Shown here piece after piece: positions 8,200 to 16,500 of a stretch of DNA of 35,549 bases (positions within the stretch are counted from its first letter, which is position 1; every line of letters begins with the position of its first letter). Both the position numbers and the translations under genes were made by a program. The stretch comes from a candidate division FCPU426 bacterium (GTDB taxonomy: Bacteria > Oederibacteriota > JAJYGY01 > DAIDJD01). Under the pieces are notes generated by a model. The model had not been told where the DNA came from, ran no database searches, and saw nothing but the letters and a program-made list of their open reading frames with translations. The DNA lies in contig DAIDJD010000009.1 in NCBI GenBank assembly GCA_027451505.1, forward strand, positions 1-35,549, written 5' to 3'.

Positions 8200-8697
8200 A
8201 TGGAATCCGAAGCGCCCTTTCCCCCGGCGCCGGGCGCGCGTGCGCTGGATGTCCGTCCCATCCTGGAGCGCGGCGGCGAACCCTTCGCCGAGATCATGGG
8301 CGCGGTGGCCGCGCTGGCTCCCGGGCAGGCCCTGTCCTTGCGCGCGCCCTTCGAGCCCAAGCCGCTCTACGCCGTACTGGAGGGCAAGGGCTTCGCCCAC
8401 CGCACCCGCAGGCTCGGCGACGCGGATTGGGTCGTCGAGTTCAGGCCGGCAGGGGCGGGGGCCGGGGAGGCGGCCCCCGAGATCGACGTCCGCGGCCTGG
8501 AGCCGCCCGAACCCATGGTGCGCATCCTGGAGCGGTGCCGGAGCCTGGCCGAAGGGGGCACGCTTAGGGTGGTGCACGACCACCGGCCCGAGCTCCTGTA
8601 TCCGCGCCTGGAGGCCCTCGGGCTCGCCCACGCCACGACCGAGACCCCGGACGGCCTGATCCACCTGGAGATCACCCGACCCCCCCGGGGAGCGTGA
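8200..8697 (+). CDS. Two-domain DUF2249 protein (165 aa)
   Basis: Two tandem LDVRPI.../IDVRGLEPPEPMVRILERCRSLAEGGTLRVVHDHRPELLYPRLEALGL units typical of DUF2249. Confidence 0.85.
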   Translation: MESEAPFPPAPGARALDVRPILERGGEPFAEIMGAVAALAPGQALSLRAPFEPKPLYAVLEGKGFAHRTRRLGDADWVVEFRPAGAGAGEAAPEIDVRGLEPPEPMVRILERCRSLAEGGTLRVVHDHRPELLYPRLEALGLAHATTETPDGLIHLEITRPPRGA

Positions 8698-9989
8698 GCA
8701 TGCCCCGCGAGGCGCTTCCCACGCGCCTGTTCTGGGGCGCCCTGGCGGCGGGTTTGGGGGCCGGGCTGGCGGCCCAGGTCCTGGTGGCCGTGCGTCCCGG
8801 GGATTTCACGCTGCATTGGTTCCGGGAGCCGGTGCAACTGGCCGCCCTGCACCTCACCACCCTGGGCTTCGTGGGCCTGCTCATCCTGGGCGTGCTCACC
8901 CAGTTCCTGCCCATGCTGCTGGGCCGGGGCCTGGGGTCGATCGCCCTTTCCGGCGCCGCACTGGGGCTTTTCGGCGCGGGATTGGCCGCGCTGGTGGCCG
9001 TCTTCCTGGGGTGGCGCTTCCCGGGGCCGGCCTGGGCCGCTGGGGCGGGTCTGCTCGGCGGGGCCCTGGTGATCCTGGCCCTGTCCGGGCCCGCCCTGCT
9101 CCGCGGCGGGGGCCGGCACGCGCTCACGCGGGCCACCCTGGCCTCGTCGTTGGCCTACTTGGTGGGCACGGCGCTCCTGGGCACCCTGATGGCCCAGGGT
9201 CTGGTGGGGTTCCCCAGGGTCTCGACCGGTCCCCTTGAGCTCATCCGGCTGCACGCCCACCTGGGGTTGGCGGGCTTCGGGACGCTGATGGTGTTCGGGG
9301 TCTCCTACGCCCTGCTGCCCATGTTCAACCTCTCCAAGGGTTGGTCCCCGTGGCCGGGCTGGGCGGCGCTGGCGGCCTTCCACCTGGGCCTGGGCGCGAC
9401 CGCCCTGGCCGCCCTGGCGGGCGTCCGCGCCGTCGGGCGTTGGGCCGACCCCCTTCTGGCCCTGGGAACGGTTTTTTACCTCTACCAGGTCCGCCTGATC
9501 CGGGCCAAGGCCGTGCGCCCCGCGGCCGACGCCAGCGTCCAGGCCTACACCTGGGCTTGCGCCTGTCTGGTGGGCGCGGCGCTGTGGTCCTGCGCGCTCC
9601 AGTCCCGCCCGGCTGAGCCGGGCGCCGACGCCGGGGTCGTCTACCTGCTGCTGTTCGGGTTCCTCGGCGGCGCCATCGCCAGCCAGCTCCTCAAGATCGT
9701 GCCGCTGCTCGCCTGGGTGGACCGGTTCTCCGGACTGGTCGGCCGGGCCGCCACGCCCTCGGCCGGCGACCTGCTGGACCCCCTGCTGGCGCGCCTGGTC
9801 CTGCCGCTGCACGCCGCGGCCGTGGCGGTCGGTTGCTGGGGCCTGGCCTCCCATGGGACGGGATGGCTGCGCCTGTCGGGATGCCTGGGGACGGCGTTGT
9901 TCCTGGACCTGGGAGGGATCGCGGTGGCGGCCCGGTTGAGGGGCGCCGCGCGGGTCGAGCCGGCGGCCCCCCAGGGCGCGCCGGCTTAA
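8694..9989 (+). CDS. NnrS-like / heme-copper oxidase subunit I-like integral membrane protein (431 aa)
   Basis: Polytopic. Conserved LAALHLTTLGFVG and LIRLHAHLGLAGFGTLMVFGVSYALLPMF His motifs. GTG start overlaps the DUF2249 stop; alternative ATG at 8700. Confidence 0.7.
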   Translation: MSMPREALPTRLFWGALAAGLGAGLAAQVLVAVRPGDFTLHWFREPVQLAALHLTTLGFVGLLILGVLTQFLPMLLGRGLGSIALSGAALGLFGAGLAALVAVFLGWRFPGPAWAAGAGLLGGALVILALSGPALLRGGGRHALTRATLASSLAYLVGTALLGTLMAQGLVGFPRVSTGPLELIRLHAHLGLAGFGTLMVFGVSYALLPMFNLSKGWSPWPGWAALAAFHLGLGATALAALAGVRAVGRWADPLLALGTVFYLYQVRLIRAKAVRPAADASVQAYTWACACLVGAALWSCALQSRPAEPGADAGVVYLLLFGFLGGAIASQLLKIVPLLAWVDRFSGLVGRAATPSAGDLLDPLLARLVLPLHAAAVAVGCWGLASHGTGWLRLSGCLGTALFLDLGGIAVAARLRGAARVEPAAPQGAPA

Positions 9990-10000
9990 GGGAGGCGGAC

Positions 10001-10339
10001 ATGGATTCGAACATCGACGGCGCGGAGGCCGGGCGGACCGGCCCCATCCCGGCGGAGGCCTATGGCGCGTTGCGCCAAGTGGTGGATCCCGAGCTGGGCC
10101 TGAACGTTGTGGACCTGGGCCTGGTCCTTTCCTTGGAACGCCGCGGCGGGGTTCTGGAACTGGACTACCAGCTCACCGCCGAGGGGTGCCCGGTCGCCTC
10201 CATCATCGAGGAGAGCATGCGTGCGGTCCTCGAGGCCCTGCCCGGGGTGGCCGAGGTGCGCATGCGGCGGATCGCCGACCCGCCTTGGGGCCCGGAACGC
10301 ATCACGCCCGAAGGCCGCGCGGCCCTCGGGCTCGCCTGA
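10001..10339 (+). CDS. MIP18/DUF59-family metal-sulfur cluster assembly factor (112 aa)
   Basis: LRQVVDPELGLNVVDLGLVLSLER...LTAEGCPVASIIEESMRAVLEALPGVAEVRMRRIADPPWGPERITPEGRAALG. Confidence 0.9.
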   Translation: MDSNIDGAEAGRTGPIPAEAYGALRQVVDPELGLNVVDLGLVLSLERRGGVLELDYQLTAEGCPVASIIEESMRAVLEALPGVAEVRMRRIADPPWGPERITPEGRAALGLA

Positions 10340-10348
10340 GGGGGCCGT

Positions 10349-10735
10349 ATGCGGTCCGAGGGCAAGGCGGTGGTGTACGGCTGCTCCGGGTGTTCCGGCG
10401 CGGGGCAGATGGCCAATGCCTTGGCGGTGCGCCTGGACCGCGAGGGCCGGGCCGAGATGTCGTGCATCGCCGGGGTGGGCGGCGGCGTGGAATCCCTTGT
10501 GCGTAAGGCGCGGTCCGCGGCCCGGGTCGTGGCCATCGACGGATGCCCCCTGCACTGCGCCCTAAACAGCCTGCGCCTGAGGGGCGTGGAGCCGGCGCTG
10601 CACGTCGACCTTGCGGCCTTGGGGGTGCTCAAGCGGCCCCATGGTGATTTCGATCCGGCGCAGGCCGGCGAAATCTACGGACGCCTGGCCCAGGCCCTGG
10701 CCGGGGAGCCCGCCCTTGCGGGCTCCCCGGACTGA
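10349..10735 (+). CDS. Putative zinc-binding protein with DGC domain (128 aa)
   Basis: VVYGCSGCSGAGQMANALAVRLDREGRAEMSCIAGVGGGV...VVAIDGCPLHCALNSLR. Confidence 0.85.
   Translation: MRSEGKAVVYGCSGCSGAGQMANALAVRLDREGRAEMSCIAGVGGGVESLVRKARSAARVVAIDGCPLHCALNSLRLRGVEPALHVDLAALGVLKRPHGDFDPAQAGEIYGRLAQALAGEPALAGSPD
10701..10730. terminator. Perfect 13-bp stem-loop overlapping the 3' end of the DGC gene
   Basis: CCGGGGAGCCCGC-CCTT-GCGGGCTCCCCGG, 5 nt before the end of the CDS; no T tract. Confidence 0.6.
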
Positions 10736-10775
10736 CGGCACACTGGGTCCTTCCGCCGCCATTGGAGATGCGTCC

Positions 10776-11501
10776 ATGCCGAACCAACGCCCGCCCAACG
10801 GTGTCCGCAAGGACCCGCCAGCGCCCACGACCCGGGACCTGGCCGGGTGCGAGCTGTTCGGCGAATTCGACGAGGCCGGCAGGGAGGAACTCCTCGCCGG
10901 TTCCTCCCTGCGGAGGCTGGCCTCCGGGGAGCGGTTGTTCGTCGAGGGCGAACCCTGCGCGGCCCTGCACCTGCTGCTGGACGGCGAGGTCAAGATGCAT
11001 AAGCTGTCGGCCCAGGGCAAGGAGCAGGTGGTCCGGCGCCTCAAGCCGGGGCAGATCTTCGGGGCGGCACCGCTGTTCACACCGGGAGGGACCTTCCCCG
11101 CGACCGCCGTGGCCCTGGCCCCTTCCCGGGTCCTGAGCGTGCCCAAGGCCCGGCTTTTGGCCTTCCTGGAGCGCCGGCCCGGGCGTTTCCTGCGCGTGCT
11201 GTCCTTTGTCTCCCAGCACCTCGAGCAGATGATGCGCCTCGCCGAGAGGGTGTCCCTGGAGAGCGTGCCGCGGCGCCTGGCGGGGCGGCTGCTGGAATTG
11301 GGCCGGGAACAGGGCGGCCCGAAGCCCGGGCAGGTCGTGCGCCTGGGGCGGTCCCAATCCGAATTGGCGGCCGATCTGGGCACCGTGCGGGAGGTCCTGG
11401 GACGCACCCTGCGCCGCTTCCGGGAACGGGGCCTGCTGCGCATGTCCGGGCGCAACGTCGTCCTTCTGGATCCCGAGGGCCTGGCTTCGGTCGTGGAGTG
11501 A
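10776..11501 (+). CDS. Crp/Fnr-family transcriptional regulator (241 aa)
   Basis: cNMP-binding-like domain (GEVKMHKLSAQGKEQVVRRLKPGQIFGAAPLF) plus C-terminal HTH (LGRSQSELAADLGTVREVLGRTLRRFRERGLLRM). Confidence 0.92.
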   Translation: MPNQRPPNGVRKDPPAPTTRDLAGCELFGEFDEAGREELLAGSSLRRLASGERLFVEGEPCAALHLLLDGEVKMHKLSAQGKEQVVRRLKPGQIFGAAPLFTPGGTFPATAVALAPSRVLSVPKARLLAFLERRPGRFLRVLSFVSQHLEQMMRLAERVSLESVPRRLAGRLLELGREQGGPKPGQVVRLGRSQSELAADLGTVREVLGRTLRRFRERGLLRMSGRNVVLLDPEGLASVVE

Positions 11502-11562
11502 GTGCGGCAAGGCCCGCGACGCGGCCCGGGACGGCGTCCTTCATGGGCCCCCAGGGTCGGCT

Positions 11563-12852
11563 GTGCTGAACCCCCAGCCTGAACAGATCCTTCCCCGGGC
11601 CTTCTGGCCCTTCCTGGCGGTCGCGCTGTTGAGCGCGGCCGCCTCCCAAGCGCTCCTGGCCCTGGCGCCGGGGGCCTACACCCTGCCGTACCTCCGCAAT
11701 CCCTGGATGCTGGCCTCCGTCCACCTGGCCGGGCTGGGCTGGCTGGGCACGCTGTTCTTGGCGGTGTCGGTCCAGGCCGGGCCCGTGCTCGCCCACCGGG
11801 ACCGGGGCCGGACCTGGGCGGCCTGGGCCGGGCCGGGCCTGTTCCACGCCGGGGCCCTGGGTTTGGTGGCCTTCATGGCCGGCCTGCGCGGCTGGGTCTG
11901 GCTCGGCGCGGCGCTGGCCGGCCTGTTCTTGGGGTACGCCGCGGAGGCGGGCCGCCTCGCGGGCTTGGCGTTCGGCGGCGCCCCGCGCACGCGCGCCTGG
12001 TCCGGGCTCGCCGCGGCCCACGCCTATCTCGCCGCGCTCATGGCCCTGGGCTCGCTCATGGCCGTCGGCCTCCTGCGGCCCCTCCTGCCCCAGGCCCCCG
12101 AAGTGAACCTGGAGTTCCACCTCCACCTGGCCCTGGTCGGCTTCGCCGGGATGGCGGTCCTGGGAATGCTTCCCAAGCTCCTGCGCCTATTCCTCGGCGC
12201 GACCCGCTATCCGACGTGGCCGGGTGTCTGGGCCGGGCGGGCGGTGCACGCCGCGCTGTCCCTGGAGTTCCTGGCTTGGCTGGGGGCGGGCCGGGCTTTT
12301 TCGGTCGCCGCCGCGTTGGCCGTCCTGGCCGCCGCCCTGGGCCTCGCCCTACAGGTCCTGCTGCAGTGCCGCGCCGCCTCAAAGCCGTTGGTGAGCAGTT
12401 CCTTCGCCCTCCAGGCCCTCGCGTTGGTGTGGATGCTGGCCGCCGCGGGCCTGGACGTGGCGCGGGCCGTCCGCGGCCTGTCCTACGCCGGGGACGCTTC
12501 GCTGGCGTACCTGGCGCTGTTCGGCTTCGTGGGGGGCGTCCTCCTGGGCACGATCCAGCGCATCGTGGCGGTGCTGGCGTGGATGCGGCGCTTCTGGGCC
12601 GTTTCCTCGGAACGGGAGGTGCCCACGGCCTGGGGCCTCATCCCGAAGGGGCCGGCCTGGGCCGCGGCCCTGCTGCACGCAGCGGCCGTGCCCTGTGGGG
12701 TGCTGGGCCTGGTGTGGCGGAGCCCGGGGCTCATCCGCCTGGCCGGCGCCGCGGGCTGCCTGGGCGTGCTCCTCACCTTGGCCCTCATCCCCTGGGCCCT
12801 GCTCCACGGCCGGGCGGGGCGGCTCCTCCCTAAGGAACCCGAGACCGTTTGA
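11563..12852 (+). CDS. NnrS-like / heme-copper oxidase-like membrane protein, paralogue of 8694-9989 (429 aa)
   Basis: Same architecture and His motifs (LASVHLAGLGWLG; LEFHLHLALVGFAGMAVLGMLPKLL; YLALFGFVGGVLLG). GTG start. Confidence 0.7.
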   Translation: MLNPQPEQILPRAFWPFLAVALLSAAASQALLALAPGAYTLPYLRNPWMLASVHLAGLGWLGTLFLAVSVQAGPVLAHRDRGRTWAAWAGPGLFHAGALGLVAFMAGLRGWVWLGAALAGLFLGYAAEAGRLAGLAFGGAPRTRAWSGLAAAHAYLAALMALGSLMAVGLLRPLLPQAPEVNLEFHLHLALVGFAGMAVLGMLPKLLRLFLGATRYPTWPGVWAGRAVHAALSLEFLAWLGAGRAFSVAAALAVLAAALGLALQVLLQCRAASKPLVSSSFALQALALVWMLAAAGLDVARAVRGLSYAGDASLAYLALFGFVGGVLLGTIQRIVAVLAWMRRFWAVSSEREVPTAWGLIPKGPAWAAALLHAAAVPCGVLGLVWRSPGLIRLAGAAGCLGVLLTLALIPWALLHGRAGRLLPKEPETV

Positions 12853-12914
12853 TTTCGACGCGGAAAGAGGTGCCCGCGGCCCTCATCCCCCGGCCTGGGG
12901 CCTCCGCGCCCCGC

Positions 12915-13514
12915 TCAGCGGGCGAATTCCGCCGCCGCGGGCCCGGCGCCTTCCCCCGGCCGACCGGCCAGCAGCGCCGCGCGCAGTCGGGTCCTCGCGC
13001 GGGCGAGGCGCGACATGACCGTCCCCATGGGTATCCCCAGGGCGGCGCCGATGGCGGCGTAGCGCAGCCCTTGGACGTCCCTGAGTTCGATGATCCTGCG
13101 GCCATCCGGGCTCAGGCCGCCCTTCAGCGTCTCCAGAAGGGCGAGCCGGGCGAGCCGCTGGACGTCCGCCTCGCCGTCGGAAACCCGACGCAGCGCGGCC
13201 GCGTGGAGGTACACCTCGAGGTCCCCCTCCCGGCTCACCAGGACGCGCCGCCGCGCGCGCAGGCGCGCGTAGCATAGGCGCAGGCAGATCTGGCGCAGCC
13301 AAGCGTAAATCGGCGCGCGGAACACGTATTCCCCCAACCTCCGGAACGCGATGATGTAGGTCTCCTGGACGATGTCCTCGGCGTCGGAATCCTGCCCGCC
13401 CAAAAAAAACCGGCTGGCCCGCAGCAGGCGGGGCCGGTACCTCTCGAAAAATTCCCTTTCAGCGTCCGGACTCCCCGCCAGCACGCGCCGGACCAGTTCC
13501 TGCTCTTCCACCAT
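12915..13514 (-). CDS. ECF-type RNA polymerase sigma factor (199 aa)
   Basis: Sigma-70 region 2 (DAEDIVQETYIIAFRRLGEYVFRAPIYAWLRQICLRLCYARLR) and region 4 (RRIIELRDVQGLRYAAIGAALGIPMGTVMSRLARARTRLR). Confidence 0.93.
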   Translation of the reverse strand: MVEEQELVRRVLAGSPDAEREFFERYRPRLLRASRFFLGGQDSDAEDIVQETYIIAFRRLGEYVFRAPIYAWLRQICLRLCYARLRARRRVLVSREGDLEVYLHAAALRRVSDGEADVQRLARLALLETLKGGLSPDGRRIIELRDVQGLRYAAIGAALGIPMGTVMSRLARARTRLRAALLAGRPGEGAGPAAAEFAR

Positions 13515-13568
13515 GGACCACCCGACACGGCACTGGGTCTGCCGGAATCAGCGGGTTTCGCTGTCCAT

Positions 13569-16500
13569 TCATTGTCCCCCCAATCCCGGCGCAACGTTGG
13601 GAATTGCGGGTCCACCCCCGGAAGCGCCCGGGTTCCGGTCCTCCGGGGGGCCCAGCACGACCAGCAGCGCATGGGATTCCCCGTCCAGGAGCAGCGGAAC
13701 GCGCGGGGACGGGCCCACCGGGAACTCCCGGCCGTCCAGTTCGAGGCGGGCCACGCCCCGGCACACCGAGCGCGGGTTCGTCACCCGGATCTCCCAACGC
13801 GTGCCGCCCCGCTCGAAGCGGATTTCGAAGCCCGGCCATTCGGGAGGGATGCAGGGTTCGATCCGCATCGAGTCCGCGTCCAGGGTCAGCCCCAGGATGG
13901 ATTCGATCCCCACCCGGTGCATCCAGGCGGCGGATCCCGTGTACCAACTCCAGCCGCCCCGGCCCACATGGGGCGGCATCGAGAGCACGTCACCGGCCAT
14001 CACGTAGGGCTCGATCCGGTATCGGAGCATGCCGGCCCTGGTCGAGGCGACCCTGGCGGGGTTGAGGGCGGCGAAGAGTTCGTGGGCCTTCGCGCCTTCC
14101 CCCAGGCCGGCGAACGCGGCCACCGCCCAGGCCGCGGCGTGGTTGTACTGCCCTCCGTTTTCGCGGATCCCCGGGGGATACCCGGCGATGTATCCAGGAT
14201 CAAGGCCCGCGCCGGTGAATGGCGGTTCCAGCAGGACCTGTTGGCCGCCTCCCTTCCTCCACAGGTGTTCCTCCAGCGCCGCCATGGCCCGCGCCGCCCG
14301 CGCCGGATCGGCGGCCCCCGAAAGGACCGCCCACGACTGGGCGATGGAATCGATGCGGCATTCCGACAGGGCCGCCGACCCCAGGGCGGTTCCGTCGTCG
14401 GAGAACGCGCGCCGGTACCAGTCCCCGTCCCAGCCCCGGCTTTCGACCGCGGCGACGACGTCCGCCGCCGCCGCGCTCCAGCGGGCCTCCCGGGGGCGCT
14501 CGCCCCGCGTCCGGGCCAGGACCGCGAAGCGCCTCAGGTTGTCCACCAGGAACCAGGCCAGCCAGACGCTCTCGCCCCTGCCCGCCCGGCCCACCCGGTT
14601 CATGCCGTCGTTCCAGTCGCCGCCGCCCATCAGCGGCAGCCCGTGGCGTCCGGTCGCGAGGCTGCGGTCGAGGGCCAGGGCGCAATGCTCGTACAGCGTG
14701 GCCGTGTCGCGCGTCGCGGTGGGGGTGAAATAGAGGTCGTCGGTCCCTTCGGCGAGCGGGGGGCCCTCGACGAAGGCGACCTCCTCCTCCAGGACGGCCC
14801 GGTCCCCGCTGGAGTCGACGTAGCGGGCCACCGCGTAGGGAAGCCAAAGGCGGTCGTCGGTGATGCGCGTGCGCACGCCCGCTCCGTGGGGCGGGTGCCA
14901 CCAGTGCAGCACGTCGCCCTCCTTGAACTGCTTGCCCGCGGCGCGCAGGAGGTGGTCCCGGACCGCCGCGGGGTTGGAATGGGCCAAGGCCACCACGTCC
15001 TGGAGCTGGTCCCTGAAGCCGTAGGCGCCCCCGCACTGGTACAAGGCCGTGCGCGCCCACAACCTGCAGCTGAGGGTCTGGTACAGGAGCCAGCGGTTGA
15101 GCATGAGGTCCATCGACCGGTCGGGGGTGCGCACCGTGAGGGCGCCCAGCGTCCGGTCCCAGAAGGACCTCACCTCCGCCAGCAGCCGGTCGAGGTCGCG
15201 GGCGCGGTAGTCCTCGACCAGTGCGGCGAGCCTCTCGCGGTCGGGCGCCTGCCCCAGAAGGACCCGGAATTCCGCGCTGGCGCCGGGTTCCAGGTCGACG
15301 GCGCGGCGCAGGCAGGCGCAGGGGTCCAGCCCCGCGCCGGCCCTTCCCGAAAGCGCCGCCCCCGTGCGCAGCGCCCGCGGTCGCCGGAGCCCGCCGTGCC
15401 GCCCCAGGAATTCCCTGCGGTCGCAGGTGTAGGATACGGGCCCGTTTCCGGCGTCCAGGAAGGCCAGCGCCTCGGGATGCGTCGGGTGGAAGGGGTTCCT
15501 GGCCGTCAACAGGCCCAGGGCGGCGTCCCACCCGGTGACGAGGGTGTGGGCCGTGGCCTGGGGCTCGGTCCCCAGCACCCAGGGAACGTAGGCCGTAAGG
15601 CTCAGGCGGCGCGGGCGCGCGGACACGTTCTCCACGACCAACCTTGAGATCTTGATGGGGTCGGACAGGGGCACGAACTGCGTCAGGACCATGCGGATGC
15701 CCCGCGCCGTCGACTCGAAGCGGCTGTAGCCCTGGCCGTGGCTGGCCCGGTAGCGGCCTCCCCTCAGGCGTATGGGCTGCGCGGTGGGGCCGAACAGGGC
15801 GCCGTTGTCCTCGTCGCGGACGTAGAAGGCTTCGCCTGCGGGGTCGCTGACGGGATCGTTGCTCCAGGGACTCAGTTTGTTCTCGCGGGAATTGCCCGAC
15901 CAGGTGGCGCCGGATCCCGACTCCGAGACCTGGAACCCGAACTGGGGATTCGCCACCACGTTGATCCAAGGGGCCGGGGTGTCCTTGCCCTCCTCGAGCG
16001 TCACCCGGTATTCCTGTCCGTCCTGCGCGAAGCCGCCCAGGCCGTTGGCCAATTCCAACGCGGACTCCGGGAGCGGGCCGCAGTCGGCCGCGTCCGCCGC
16101 GTCCAGCCAGGGCGGGGGGCTGGGGAGCGGCGCCACCCGCGCCAGTTGCTCGGAGAGGCTGCCGTGGCCGGCGTGCAGGACGGCCCGCGCCGCGCACAAC
16201 AGGAGGTCCCGTTCCCGCCGCGGCAGCAGGCAGGCCTGGACGACGTGGATGGCCCCGCCCCGGTCTCCGGGGCCCGGAGCCCGATGCGCGCGCGCGAGGT
16301 CCTCGATCCACCGCTGGAACTCCGCGGCGTAGGACGCGGGCTCCTCGTTCAGGACCACGAAATCCACGGCCAGGTTCTTGAGCCGCCAATATTCCCACGC
16401 CAGGACGAGTTGCCTGAGGATTTCCCGGTCCGAGGCCTCGTCCATCCTCAACAGCAACAAGGGAAGGGCCCCCGAGATGCCGCGCGACCAAAGGACACCC

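Noticed and set aside
13529-13545. GGCACTGGGTCTGC as a plus-strand sigma-54 promoter
   Set aside because: No plus-strand gene follows; the leader interpretation on the minus strand fits better.
13572-15647. 691-aa plus ORF, and 16566..18134, 20832..22832
   Set aside because: Antisense to the glucan synthase, which has clear motifs over its full length.
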